NCBI GenBank assembly: GCA_025642065.1
Contig: JAODUP010000571.1
Coordinates: 288,501 to 352,500 of the forward strand
Length of the DNA stretch: 64,000 nucleotides
Direction of reading: 5' to 3'
DNA from: Paralvinella palmiformis
Taxonomy: Eukaryota; Annelida; Polychaeta; Terebellida; Alvinellidae
In this document: one piece after another, positions 19,886-31,129 of the stretch
How positions within the stretch are numbered: position 1 is the first letter of the stretch
Layout of the letters: the number at the start of each line of letters is the position of its first letter
Translations under genes and position numbers: made by a program
The notes under the pieces: model-generated
What the model was told of the DNA's origin: nothing
Database searches by the model: none
What the model saw: only the letters and a program-made list of their open reading frames with translations

Positions 19886-22800
19886 TACTTGTAACACATA
19901 TCGAGATAATTACCTCTGGAGGTAAGATTTGGCAAATAACAAGAATGAAACAAAACTGAAATTAAAACGTTTAAAATTATTAAACTATTATGGATGGCTG
20001 GTGCGGTGACCATCCAAGATCGGGAAGAACTTGGGAACATCTAATCCCAGTTCCGATTTTCTGAGATGCCGTGTGACTGGAGATGATGGTGATTGATGTT
20101 TTACGGACACTTGTGTGTACATGGTAGGCTAAATGGGCCGAGCGACCTCCAAATGTAATGAAGCGAAATCAAAGGAAACACCCTTCAGATATGCCCGTGC
20201 CGAGATTCGAACTCAGGTGATCCAACACGCTACCAGTTAGATCAAATAGATACCGTATGACTGGAAACGGTTTTCGATTCGGTGAGGGATTCGGTGAGGG
20301 ATTCGAATCGTTCACCACGAATATAGGAAAATGTCATAAAAACTAATCTGAAGATAATTGTTGGATTTCCAGACAGAAAATAATCACGTTAAGACCAAGT
20401 TTCGTGACGCAGGAGGAATTTTTCCGGATCACCAGTGTCCGATCTTTGCTGGTAAATCGCCAGAGTACGGATATATACATCCTGACTAGATGGCTGGGTC
20501 TTTCTTATCGATGTTAGTCCTGAGGCAATACAGCCACTGCATACACGCAAACGCGCGTGCACACACACACACATACATACACATACACACACGGATTCAT
20601 GTACAAACTGTTATATATCACCGATGATGGTATACTTGCCATTATGCTGTAGGCACAACTTCTTGTTGTTTTAAATCTCGTACAGTTATTCATATAGTCA
20701 ATGACAGCCACCATCTCGTCGTGGAAGGTCTGTGCATCACCATGACTCTCAGATGACGACATCCGGTCATGCATACGAAAATTAGAAAACACTCTGGAAG
20801 TAAATGTGATCATTATAATGAGTTTCGGTGACGAGATGATATAGGTACATTTCTGAGCTTCAGTCATCATAGAGAAACGTGGCTAACACGTGAAACATGG
20901 CTAACACATGGCTAACACGTGAAACATGGCTAACACACGAAACATGACTAACACATAACTAACACTTGAACACACAGACACTTATTAATGGAGTGGTATA
21001 AGCTGTCCACTCTCAGGGTACAATTTCGGAAGATGGAAGGTCAGATGTGCCGAGAGTGGTCGAGGTCAGAGCGTTATACATCGGGTGAATGTCTTTAACA
21101 TTCCAATTTAATACAATATGGCGGCATTGTGTCTCATAGCGTGTTCAGTCTGATAGCGTGTTCAGTCTGATAGCGTGTTCAGTCTGATAGCGTGTTCAGT
21201 CTGATAGCGTGTTCAGTCTCATAGCGTGTTCAGTCTCATAGCGTGTTCAGTCTCATAGCGTGTTCAGTCTGATAGCGTGTTCAGTCTCATAGCGTGTTCA
21301 GTCTCATAGCGTGTTCAGTCTCATAGCGTGTTCAGTCTCACAGCGTGTTCAGTCTCATAGCGTGTTTAGTCTCATAGCGTGTTCAGTCTCATAGCGTGTT
21401 CAGTCTCATAGCGTGTTCAGTCTCATAGCGTGTTCAGTCTCATAGCGTGTTTAGTCTCATAGCGTGTTCAGTCTCATAGCGTATTCAGTCTCATAGCGTG
21501 TTCAGTCTCATAGCGTGTTCAGTCTTGTTTATTTCCTAGATCTAACTGCGTTTAATTTGTTATCTCACAAAGGTAAGAAAACTAATATTTTATTTTCCCC
21601 CATGTCTACATTGAACATTCAATATTAAACACGTGCAACACACCAGCCAGCTCATTTACATATGGCTCTATAAAAGGCGGAGATTGTTAAGCTCTACACC
21701 CGTCTCATTTCATCCAATGACTCGATGTGGGCAGCAGCAGTGATCACGTGATACTGAATATTCATAGTTTAACGCCAGGCTGACAGCGTTGTTTCTTCAG
21801 CAAGATTATTTACCTTTTAACTGTCACAAATTTCAGAATAAAATACGTTATTATAGTATGAAATAAATATAAAACAGCCACATCTCTAATTTATATTATT
21901 TGTGTCGTGAATAAAATTAATAACTGCTGGATTCATGGCTTAATTCACGAAAACAATAGTGTGCCGGTTGCACCTTTGACCAAAAAGATGCCCGTATCTG
22001 ATTTGCTGTTTTAACAAAACCTTCAATGAGATCGTATTTTAGGGCACTCTTTACATATAGCTGTGTATCAAAACATGCTGTCTACATTCAAAATAGATTC
22101 ATGTATCCAAATGTGTGAGTTTGGTCTGGATTGACCATGCCCCTGGTTCAGTCGGAATGTTTAAATCCATCTTGTTTCAAACAGTCCCATTCACGTTCAC
22201 GTTACCGGCCGGTTGGCATATTTTTTCTGACCTAACAACTCGCTCGGGATCCAAATGCGCATGCGTAGAGGGATCGGTCTATTCTGCCTAGTCTTATATA
22301 CAATATATTTCCCGCGATACTGACTGATATATTGATTGACCCCATTCATATATACGATATCGACTTATATACGCTACTCAAACAACTCGCACGCCATGTT
22401 CTATCGCTGATGATATATTTCGTACCAAGTATTCAGTACCATCAGATGATATTACCTTTCAACTGGATCCCTCATAATTGTGATAAATTTCGTTTCCGGG
22501 CGTAAAGCTTTGATGTAATGTGCATTGATGTATCGAGGGTCATCTAAGCCTTGATTTCCTGGCATCAGCTTCCAACAAGGATGGAATGCCAATGTTGATG
22601 GCGTAAAGTCACCTATATAACACGTGGAACCGTTTAGTAGAGAAAATTTTGAATAATTGCTTTATAGGCTAAAATATGTAATGTTCAGTGGCCTCAAATT
22701 ATAAGTTGTAAATAACCTATGAATAATGCACATTTAATATAGCACCAAAAGTACACATAAGGTATTGAAATAAATAAGCATGTTTACTGCATGCAATAAC

Positions 22801-23210
22801 TGAATAACTGTATTTGTTACCTTTGATTTATTACTTTTGTTTAATATTTTATCATATTTATTACTTTTAATATGTTACATTTCATTTTCTTTCTTTTAAA
22901 TATTTTTTCTCTTAATTTCCAGGGGCCAATAAATGCATAAAATGGTTATAAGAATCAAAACATAAAAGGCTCATGAGTTATTATGGCTGTGTGATTTGTT
23001 TACCAAGCACTAGGGGGTAGTACGGGTTGCCATCAAGTCCAATCATTTTCTTCTCCATAACAAAGTCAGCAGCCGGATCAAATGAATCCAAATACTCGGA
23101 AAATGTCGGCGTTCTGTGTTTTTCTATAAATTATTTGAAAACAAAGCAAAAACAAATTAAGCAATTAAAGCTATTTTCATTCTAAAATATGATTTTTAAA
23201 CACTTCAAGT

Positions 23211-23283
<73 letters not shown>

Positions 23284-26200
23284 TAAACTTACTCATTTCG
23301 GCTCATACAAACTTAATACCACTCTTTTCCAATACAACCTTCTCAATACCATATTTTAATATATTTTAAACTATAAGTATTATCATGGCTATTATAAACT
23401 ACTATCGACATTTATTCTCGACAAAACTTACCATGACATAATAATTTATCAATACACCGTTTCCATTCCCAGTAATGTGGCTCTTTGAGAAATATGGGAG
23501 ACAACTCCCAGAAATACTTCTTCAGCGTATCGAATATGTCCGTCGTACCACACTTCCCGACACCAATCAGGAAGAAGTAAGGGAAGCATCTGATCCTTGT
23601 TGTAACTCCGTGGGATGTCCTATGGCGGGGGTTAGACAAGGGTAGATAGTAAATAGAATGGAAACATTCAATTGTATCATCATAACATCACGGTTTACGA
23701 CATTGACGAGTTTTCTTCTTTGCCGAAAACGGCCTAAACTAGGTCAACGGGGATCCTTTATTGACAGAGATTCTTTCTCGTTGGTCAATTCTACCAGTTC
23801 TATGTCTATATCTATGTAAGTCATCAACTATGATTATACATTTGGTCATCAACACTGTGGTAATCCAGGATGGTCATCAACACTGGATACAGTCATGCCA
23901 TCTCAGTTACTGTCTTATGGTAAACGCGACCAGAAACGGAAAACAGTTGTCTTTATTTAAAATAAAAAATGGACGCAGATTTATTTCTAGGTTCGTATTA
24001 TTTATATAAATGCGTGTTGTTTTGGTAGGTGTTTGTTGTTTTGGTTGGTGCTTGTTGTTTTGGTAGATGCTTGTTGTCTTGATAGGTGCTTGTTGTTTTC
24101 GGGAAGTGCTTGCTGTTTTAGTATGTGATTGTTGCTTTAGTAGGCGTTTGTTGTTTTGGAAGGTGATTGTTGTTTCTGGTTATTGTTTGTTGTTTTGGTA
24201 GGTGCTTGTTGGTTTTGGTAAGTGCTTTTTGTTTTGGTAGGTGCTTGTTGTTTTGGTAGACGTTTGTTGTTTTGGTAGGTGTTTGTTGTTTTGGTAGGTG
24301 CTTGTTGTTTTTGGTAAGTGTTTGTTGTTTTGGTAGGTGTTTGTTGTTTTGTTAGGTGCTTATTGTTTTGGTAGACGTTTGTTGTTTTGGTAGGTGCTTG
24401 TTTTTGGTAAGTGCTTTTTGTTTTGGTAGGTGTTTGTTGTTTTTTTGTGCTTTTTGTTTTGGTAGGTGTTTGTTGTTTTGGTAGGTGTTTGTTGTTTTGG
24501 TAGGTGGTTGTTGTTTTGGTAGGTGGTTGTTGTTTCTGGTTATTGTTTGTTGTTTTGGTAGGTGTGTGTTGTTTTGGTAGGTGGTTGTTGTTTCTGGTTA
24601 TTGTTTGTTGTTTTGGTAGGTGCTTGTTGGTTTTGGTAGGTGCTTGTTGTTTTTGGTAAGTGCTTTTTGTTTTGGTAGGTGTTTGTTGTTTTTTTGTGCT
24701 TTTTGTTTTGGTAGGTGTTTGTTGTTTTGGTAGGTGTTTGTTGTTTTGGTAGGTGTTTGTTGTTTTGGTAGGTGCTTGTTGTTTTGGTAGGTGCTTGTTG
24801 TTTTTGGTAAGTGTTTGTTGTTTTGGTAGGCGTTTCTTGTTTTGGTAGGCGTTTGTTGTTTTGGTAGGTGTTTGTTGTTTTGGTAGGTGCTTGTTGTTTT
24901 TGGTAAGTGTTTGTTGTTTTGGTAGGTGTTTGTTGTTTTGGTAGGTGTTTGTTGTTTCGGTAGGTGCTTCTTGTTTTGATAGGCGTTAGTTATTTTGGTA
25001 GGTGATTGTTGTTTTTGTTAGGTGTTTGTTGCTTTTGGTAGGTGTTTATTGCTTTCGTAGGTGCTTCTTGTTTTGGTAAGTGCTTGTTGTTTGGGTAGAG
25101 ATGTGTTGTATGGGTAAGGGCGTGTTGTTTCAGTAGGGGCCTGTTGTTTGGGTGGGGGCGTGTTGTTTGGGTAGAGATGTGTTATTTGAGTAGGTGAGTA
25201 TTGTTTTGGTAGACGCGAGTATTATATTTGTAGGTGTATGTTATTTTTGTAATTTTTGTGCGTGTTGTTTTCCTAGGTGCATGTTATTTTGGTAGTTGCA
25301 TGTTATTTGGGTAGTTCCGTGTTATTTTTGTAGACACCTGTCATTCTGAAATATGCATGGTATTTTTATAGATGCGTGCATTGTGGCCTCGAGGTGCAAT
25401 CGAGATGTAATCGTGTACTTACTATAAACGACAGTGACTGATTTTTAAAAAATTCAACATTCGTGTTATCAACATATCTATTATCAATATACCCACCGTA
25501 CACTAAGACGTCGTCAGCATACCTGTTTAGAAGAATCTTTTCAAACGCCTTGAACTGTGCTCCGTGTTTCAGTTTGTTGGTATGAGGTATGTAGTGGCAG
25601 GTATTGAAAAACGAGTCATCGTATGTGAAGCCATTCGGTACTTCTTCTTCCCAACAAGGATTCTTGAAGTTGGGCAACAAAGGGGGCAAAGTCTGGCAAA
25701 AAAAAGAGCCGCACGAAAGATAAAAATCGTAAATAACCGCAGTATAAGTGAGGGGCACATCTACCCAACTGACAGGTGTTTATTATTTCATTAACCTTAT
25801 TTTAGGGTGTCATCGTTCCATATCACACGATACGATGTCATTTATTCTAGAGTCCAATGCTACAACAATATTTAGGGTGTGTTTCCGTGGCCCAGTTGGT
25901 AGAATGGGAGACAGAATAACGTGAATTAACGTTGTTTCGGTCAGAACTGTATATTTGCAAACTGTGAAACATCGCCAATACCTGATTAAGAATTTAAGTC
26001 ACATAAGATAGACGTTTTTGCGACAGATCTGACTGTACAGTGGTATCAACGAAACACTGCTCACGATTAGATGCTCATTTTTTGTTTCCTAAGTCGAGAT
26101 AATTTGAGAATAATTTGTGGAATATGAGATCAGTAATACAATTAATAGAAGGATAAAGGTAATAGACAATAAACCTGAAGCATGATGACGCCCCAAACAA

Positions 26201-28793
26201 AAACAAACCACCCGCGCTTTGCATTGCGGGATTTATAGGGGGGGGGGTCCGCCGAGCGATAGTACCGTGATATTCCCGCCATTTTAACCTTAAACGTCAA
26301 TGTTCCGGATCTGTTATAATCATGCCAAAAACTACCAGCCAGACCAGCTTGGTTACTTAGATGGTCCACGAGTTATTAGATGATGCTGATTGATATTTTA
26401 CGGCCACTTTTGTGCACATGATAGGCTAAATGGGCCGAGCGACCTTCAAAGGTAATGAAGCGAAATCGAAGATGAAACACCCTTCAGATATGCACACACC
26501 GAGATTCGAACTCAGGTGGTAGTGATCTGTGGTCCAACGCGCTATCATCTAGACCACGGAGGTGTTATTTATTAGAGCTGTCTCGCTATTGTCTTTATCG
26601 ATAGGTGCTAGTATCATGATCCATAGAGTTAGAACACAACCACCTGACTATCTACTACAATGGTCCAATGGACGAGGTCAAATGAGGTCAGGGTACCTAC
26701 TAGACCAGCTATAAAACCATCTACACATCTACCCCCATATTATTGGTAGATGATGATGATGATATTTCGTGGCCCCATACCACATACACCGCCAGCTAAC
26801 CATGTCTCAGTTGATAAAACAAAGTATTCCACTGAGTAATATTTCTGATTAAACTCGTAGTTAAAAAATATATAATGCCCATCGCGACATTGGAATCGCC
26901 AACAAATTGCGTTCCGCTTCCACGTCGTTTCCACGTCGTTTCCACGTCGGGTTACTCTTCTTCGTCCATCGTTCATCGAGCATATCACGGTTTTCTAGAC
27001 TGAATCAGACATGCGTATTAAAATAGTACTGTAACCTTGCCTTTATTATCGCCCCACATACGGAGCAAAACTTCCAAGTGGGGCAACGAGCACGTATAAT
27101 TGACAGTACTGCAATAATAATAATAATAATAATAATAATATTGAAATGAATATCGAATCTGTATAAGTTATACACACCACGTTTTCTCACAACTATAAAC
27201 ATGTTTGTCGAGAAAACGGACACAGACCCGCGGCAATATGAAACGCCTCCTTTCTCTATTATGCGATCTTATATACGTATCCCTTTATCGTAAATCGCTG
27301 GCTAGTCTAATAACTTTAAAACGTAACACCTGATCCAATAATAATGTTTTAGTTTACCCATTAAGTTATAATTGTTATAAATTCAATCTCGCTTTCACAG
27401 ATAAATAATAGTTATCGTTTATATATATTATTGGGTTTTTCCAGACATACTATTTGGGGTATGATTGTACAGTGTCTTTGAATGGCTCCTGCCGGTAAGG
27501 GCACTTTATTATTATTATTATTTCTGTGTCTACACAAATGTCCTTCTAATAAAGAACTAAATTCACACGTCAAATTGCCGCTATTTGTTTTGATCGAACA
27601 CCAATGAATAAAAACTAACCATTTATTTTGCTTATAAAAATATATATCAATAATATCAATATTCATTAAATTGCGGAATATAATTTACATTTTACAGCTG
27701 TTGCAGCAGTGTAAACATGGTGATGAATGCGATGAACGCAATAAATGTTTTGCAACGTGCGCATGCGCGCGATTGGTTTTCCTGCATCATTTCCTGCATA
27801 TACGGCAACATTTATTTGATTAATCAGTTTTAATTGTAATATTTCTTATAAAGCTATTAAACCAGTTCCAATGAGGGTAAGTAGACAGACAGACAGACGG
27901 GCGGGTGGACGGACGGACAAACAGACGGAAGGACAGACGGAAGGACAGACAGACAGGGAGGGAGGGAGGCAGGCAGGTGAGCAGACGGACGGGCGGACAG
28001 ACAGACAGACTGACGGATGGGCGGACAGACAGACAAACAAACAAACCACAAAGCATGTATCCATCCAGACATGCATATATATGCACACACACACACACAC
28101 ACACTAACTTACCACGCTAAAGGTATTAATCATATCTTCTGTCACTTCCAATGAGAATCTTCTAGGATTAACATCAGCCATCACAGCTGGACGCTGAATG
28201 ATCTCTAATCCTTCTTCGTCGTAAAGTACTCCCGGAAGATTATCATGCGCTAAAGCAACTGTATCCTGGACGTTACCAGCTGTATCCTGAACGCGGCCGG
28301 CTGCATCGCCAACTAGAGACCCCAGCGGTATTTCCTCACCGGCAACCGGAAAGTGAAAAGTTGACAAATCTTCTTTTGGCACCTGGTCACCGGCCGTCGA
28401 CGGCGGATCGTGAGGGATCCCGGTATCGGATTGATCCAGAACGGGAACGGGATCCAGAACGTCATAAGCCTGGACGTTTGCTGCCTCGAAAAATGATCCA
28501 TTATTCGTTGGTCGACCTGATTCCGGTGGAGAAAAGGCGTCGCTCTTCTTGTCGATGTTCCCGAAAAGTTCCTGGTGGCGACCTCTGGCGCTGTCTTCAA
28601 ACAATCCGATGTCTGCGTCTGGATCGAACGGTTCGGCAATCCTCATCGACCGATAGTAATCCTCATCTTTGGCCGGCCTGTGTCGATCTCGTGTCCTCTT
28701 AATCAGATATATAATAATGAGTATGAGAAGGAACTGGGTCAGGGCAAAAGGTCGCCGTATCCGTACCATGGTGATTCGCTTCAACCGTTTCAT
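18004..28793 (-). CDS. Carbohydrate sulfotransferase, CHST15-like
   Basis: Spliced CDS on the minus strand: 28793-28113, 25692-25423, 23733-23699 (proposed), 23619-23432, 23123-23004, 22612-22456, 20793-20622, 19156-18994 and 18176-18004; about 652 residues. The N-terminus is basic, then a membrane segment (FALTQFLLILIIIYLI), the type II anchor of Golgi sulfotransferases, and a long acidic stem. The catalytic part has the 5'-phosphosulfate loop PYFFLIGVGKCGTTDIF, the 3'-phosphate motif FITIMRDPVER with Ser two residues on, and the family's ending (SLYAVFISDWLRLFPREQ, FYRPFNRQLASILGD). CHST15 moves sulfate from PAPS to GalNAc-4-sulfate of chondroitin; molluscs carry many relatives, so the acceptor here is unknown. 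Human CHST15 is 561 residues; the extra length is stem. Confidence 0.9.
18249..18480. repeat. (AT)n and long (GT)n microsatellites
   Basis: (AT)n at 18249-18281 and (GT)n at about 18361-18480, within the last intron of the sulfotransferase gene. Confidence 0.95.
18481..18640 (+). repeat. Dispersed repeat attached to the (GT)n
   Basis: The 150 bp after the (GT)n match, in reverse complement, the sequence beside the (CA)n at 58340-58510. Shared phrases include CACAGAGAATCTCGAA, GGACGTTTCTTCA, AATCCAGAGTGGCGACTT and TAATGTCTCACCAGTCCC. This is a dispersed repeat carrying its own GT microsatellite. Confidence 0.75.
18994..19156 (-). CDS. Sulfotransferase gene, exon with SLYAVF block
   Basis: Acceptor TTCTGTTTGCAG, donor TTCG|GTAATA, phase 0 to phase 1. 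It encodes KFDFGTHVTN then SLYAVFISDWLRLFPREQ and the L-R-M-E-D-Y element, all typical of the CHST15 group. Confidence 0.9.
19266..19328. repeat. (CA)n microsatellite
   Basis: About 60 bp of CA followed by a short TA tract, within a sulfotransferase intron. Confidence 0.95.
20082..20250 (-). mobile_element. SINE-A copy
   Basis: Minus-strand copy with an internal deletion: the part between the B box and the head (the ACAGATCACTACCACC region) is missing. Confidence 0.7.
20622..20793 (-). CDS. Sulfotransferase gene, exon after the 3'-phosphate motif
   Basis: Acceptor CATTTACTTCCAG, phase 2 in; donor TCATCG|GTGATA, phase 0 out. It completes the Arg of the previous exon and supplies VFSNFRMHD and the Cys-bearing helices to RSCAYSIMAS. 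The donor is weak by consensus but is the only one matching the next exon's phase. Confidence 0.8.
20880..20975. repeat. Short degenerate tandem repeat (AACATGGCTAACAC)
   Basis: Four to six imperfect units of 14-20 bp. Confidence 0.7.
21131..21523. repeat. 17-bp minisatellite, about 23 units
   Basis: GTGTTCAGTCTCATAGC in tandem; early units have GATAGC and later ones CATAGC. It lies in an intron of the sulfotransferase gene. Confidence 0.95.
21530..22440. other. Sulfotransferase intron, no further feature seen
   Basis: Unique-looking AT-rich sequence between the 17-bp array and the next exon. No exon or recognisable repeat is visible. Confidence 0.5.
22456..22612 (-). CDS. Sulfotransferase gene, exon with 3'-phosphate motif
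   Basis: Acceptor TTATATAG, donor AAAG|GTAATA, phase 1 to phase 2. It encodes DFTPSTLAFHPCWKLMPG and FITIMRDPVER, the PAPS 3'-phosphate-binding strand and helix start. Confidence 0.92.
23004..23123 (-). CDS. Sulfotransferase gene, exon with RTPTFSEYLDSFD
   Basis: Acceptor TTTATAG, donor CTTG|GTAAAC, phase 1 to phase 1, joining in frame on both sides. Confidence 0.9.
23212..23281. repeat. (CA)n(TA)n compound microsatellite
   Basis: About 40 bp CA followed by about 28 bp TA in an intron. Confidence 0.95.
23432..23619 (-). CDS. Sulfotransferase gene, exon with 5'-phosphosulfate loop
   Basis: A strong pyrimidine-rich acceptor (CTAACCCCCGCCATAG), donor CATG|GTAAGT, phase 2 in and phase 1 out. 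It encodes PYFFLIGVGKCGTTDIF, the PAPS-binding loop with its invariant Lys and Thr residues, then KEPHYWEWKR. Confidence 0.93.
23699..23733 (-). CDS. Sulfotransferase gene, proposed 35-nt micro-exon
   Basis: The exons before and after are phase 0 out and phase 2 in, so an exon of 3n+2 nt must lie between them, or a donor is misplaced. This 35-nt stretch has acceptor CTAGTTTAG, donor TGTC|GTAAAC, no stop and the right phases. It would add AVFGKEENSSM and a shared Ser. The intron after it would be only 79 nt. Proposed from phase logic; the family is variable here, so homology cannot confirm it. Confidence 0.4.
24000..25345. repeat. ~19-bp minisatellite (TTGTTGTTTTGGTAGGTG), ~1.35 kb
   Basis: About 70 imperfect units of 18-21 bp with a higher-order pattern: blocks containing TTTTTTGTGC and TTTCTGGTTATTG recur together. 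The array decays after 25070. It fills most of a sulfotransferase intron. Confidence 0.95.
25423..25692 (-). CDS. Sulfotransferase gene, second exon
   Basis: Acceptor GGCTCTTTTTTTTGCCAG, donor TATA|GTAAGT, phase 0 to phase 0, 90 codons. It begins TLPPLLPNFKNPCW, the Cys-Trp lead-in found before the sulfotransferase fold in this group. Confidence 0.9.
25870..26000 (+). repeat. Possible tRNA-like SINE head
   Basis: TTTCCGTGGCCCAGTTGGTAGAATGGGAGACAG looks like the left half of a tRNA-derived head (A box), but no B box follows. Weak. Confidence 0.25.
26380..26564 (-). mobile_element. SINE-A copy
   Basis: Near full length on the minus strand, with B box GTTCGAATCTCGG and 3' end CCGTAAAATATCAATCAGC. 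It lies in the first intron of the sulfotransferase gene, in the gene's own orientation. Confidence 0.75.
27120..27145. repeat. (TAA)n microsatellite
   Basis: Nine TAA units. Confidence 0.9.
27885..28104. repeat. (GACA)n-rich purine tract and (CA)n
   Basis: About 160 bp of GACAGACG/GGACGGAC-type tetranucleotide repeats, then (CA)n at 28085-28103 ending just past the first exon's donor. All frames on both strands stay open, producing spurious ORFs. Confidence 0.95.
28113..28793 (-). CDS. Sulfotransferase gene, first coding exon (membrane anchor and stem)
   Basis: Start at ATG 28793; an in-frame stop lies at 28832-28830. A second ATG at 28769 has a better context (ACCATGG) and could be the true start, removing eight residues. 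It encodes a basic tail, one membrane segment, then an acidic Pro/Asp/Glu-rich stem of about 190 residues with an AAGRVQDTAGNVQDTVALAHD heptad-like patch. The donor GCGTG|GTAAGT closes in phase 0. Confidence 0.85.
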
Positions 28794-28799
28794 AACGTA

Positions 28800-29350
28800 A
28801 CTCGTCACGTGACCAATCCCTGCCTCACACTACTTACGTCGCTAAAATATCACACAACTGGGCGACGGCGGATTCCATTCAATGGACGTCGAACTTTTCT
28901 CGAGTTCTCGACGAGGCCGCGCGCGTACACGAGAGACACCGTGTGGTCTACGTTTATTCCGGATACGCGCTTCGTATCGGCATAACAAACGTTTCCTATC
29001 CTGCTGTATATATATATGCTGCTAAGATGTGCCTATAACGCCGTTGTTCGTATCCAGACGTTGAGTCCGGGTTTTTTATGTTGTTACGAGGGACAGTTTG
29101 TTGTACCACGACGACAACAACAATAATGTTCCACGTTCTATTTTTCAGATCACGTGACATTTACTCTTACACGTAGCAGATACTTTCCGATGGAGTTATC
29201 GATCAGTTTGAACTATCGCCAACGGATAATCAATTAACAGAAATATGTTACCCGTTCTCTGGCGGGCGTGTTTTTGTTTGTTCCTCATTTGCATATTATA
29301 TAGGACAGCTTGCGCGGGGAATGTCTTGCTGACGTCACCGAATGGCTTCA
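28800..29350. promoter_or_regulatory. Candidate upstream region of the sulfotransferase gene
   Basis: Around the start there are E-box-like TCACGTGAC motifs (28805-28813, and ATCACGTGAC near 29150) and a CG-rich stretch at 28860-28985. No clear TATA box in register. Inference only. Confidence 0.3.
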
Positions 29351-29960
29351 GAATATGGAAGAGCGATTTAAATAATCACTTGTAGTAATAACTGTGACAC
29401 ATATACGAGTGCAGGTATATTTCAGGTGAATTCGGCGTCCGATATATTAAAAAAGGGTTAATACTATTGCTGTATTTACAAATTACATTGTAAAATGATC
29501 GTGATTACAATCGTGATTACAGTCGTGATTATAGTCGTGATTACAATCATGATTACAATGCATATCGGCCAATTACGAATGTGATTTTCCATTAATTACA
29601 CTCGCCCGCTTACATGTATTGTACCGATATCGATATTAAAGACAAAACTAATGGATATTTATAGAAGTATATTTATCAATCAAGACGAGAATTGTTTGTA
29701 AACACTGAGAGTACAACAATATCTTAACTCATTGCGTATCATTTAAACCAAGAATGTCAAATGATTGGATGTTTTCTTATCAACGGGTTTGGGGGTTGGG
29801 GGGGGGAGGGGTAAGGAATTGGATATTTTCGAGTTGTCCAAAGAATTGTTGTAATGTTGATGTTATGGCATGTTATAGGATCATCGAATTCCCAAAGTAA
29901 TCAGGAAGGTCATCACAGATTAACACTGCATCTAAAAATTACTATTATCGTTATGATTAC
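29350..29960. other. Intergenic with short GTGATTACAATC repeats and G-run cluster
   Basis: Four to five copies of a GTGATTACA-type 12-bp unit at 29500-29560. At 29785-29812 four G-runs lie within 28 bp, a possible G-quadruplex. No gene seen. Confidence 0.6.
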
Positions 29961-30290
29961 TTGAGATCGTGATAGCGGAGTTAGTTAGAGCGTAGGACTC
30001 GTAGACGAACGGTCACGGGTTCGAGGCTCGGTGAGCTGCAATGTGGTCGTGTGGCGACTGGTTCACTCATCCATAAAAAATGAGTACCTGACAGGACGTG
30101 ATGGCTATGTGTTTGAGTAACGCTTTGTGCCTATAATGGCAGCATGCGTTGTATGCTCCCTTGGAAGTTGAGATATGTGCTGGGTCTGAGTCAGTGATAA
30201 TAATATTGTAAATAATATTGTAAAACACCTTAGAGCAGCTTCTAGCTGAATAGGGCGCTATATAAATCTTATATATTATATTATTATAAT
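29961..30290 (+). mobile_element. SINE-B copy
   Basis: Full-length tRNA-derived element: head with AGTTAGTTAGAGCGTAGGA (A box) and GGTTCGAGGCTCG (B box), body GGTTCACTCATCCATAAA, tail TAGGGCGCTATATAAAT. Near-identical copy at 56765. Confidence 0.8.
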
Positions 30291-30295
30291 CGATT

Positions 30296-31013
30296 ATAGT
30301 TGTGATGATCTTACAGATAGATGTGATGATCTTACAGATAGTTGTGATGATCTTACAGATAGTTGTGATGATCTTACAGATAGTTGTGATGATCTTACAG
30401 ATAGTTGTGATGATCTTACAGATAGTTGTGATGATCTTAAAGATAGTTGTGATGATCTTACAGAGTGTTGTGATGATCTTACAGATAGTTGTGATGATCT
30501 TACAGATAGTTGTGATGATCTTACAGATAGTTGTGATGATCTTACAGATAGTTGTGATGATCTTACAGATAGTTGTGATGATCTTACAGAGTGTTGTGAT
30601 GATCTTACAGATAGTTGTGATGATCTTACAGATAGTTGTGATGATCTTACAGATAGTTGTGATGATCTTACAGATAGTTGTGATGATCTTACAGATAGTT
30701 GTGATGATCTTACAGAGTGTTGTGATGATCTTACAGATAGTTGTGATGATTTTACAGATAGTTGTGATGATCTTACAGATAGTTGTGATGATCTTACAGA
30801 TAGTTGTGATGATCTTACAGATAGTTGTGATGATCTTACAGATAGTTGTGATGATCTTACAGATAGTTGTGATGATCTTACAGATATTTGTGATGATCTT
30901 ACAGATAGTTGTGATGATCTTATAGATAGTTGTGATGATCTTACAGATAGTTGTGATGATCTTAAAGATAGTTGTGATGATCTTACAGAGTGTTGTGATG
31001 ATCTTACAGATAG
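30296..31013. repeat. 21-bp minisatellite, about 34 units
   Basis: GATAGTTGTGATGATCTTACA in tandem; every sixth or seventh unit carries the variant GAGTGTTG, indicating a higher-order repeat. It starts directly after a SINE-B copy. The long open frame across it (MILQIVV repeated) is an artefact of the multiple-of-three period. Confidence 0.97.
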
Positions 31014-31129
31014 TGTTCGATAACTTCTGCTGAGTAATGTTCCTTATACTGGCAATATTCTCTTAATATAATTAATACCAATTTCCATATTATAATTTAT
31101 CAATTAAATTTTTGATGTTGATATCGCAA

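Noticed and set aside
20389..20592. Extra sulfotransferase exon between the 20622 and 19156 exons
   Set aside because: The frame shows no family motif, and joining 20622 to 19156 directly keeps phase and gives the expected order of conserved blocks.
27820..28120. Several overlapping Cys/Val- or Arg/Gln-rich frames
   Set aside because: They come from the GACA/GGAC and CA microsatellite tract; all frames on both strands are open there.
28794..28808. Earlier start of the sulfotransferase at 28808
   Set aside because: That codon is GTG, not ATG; the first in-frame ATG is at 28793.
30302..30925. 207-codon open frame of MILQIVV repeats
   Set aside because: It is the 21-bp minisatellite read through; the period is a multiple of three, so the frame cannot close. 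No coding evidence.
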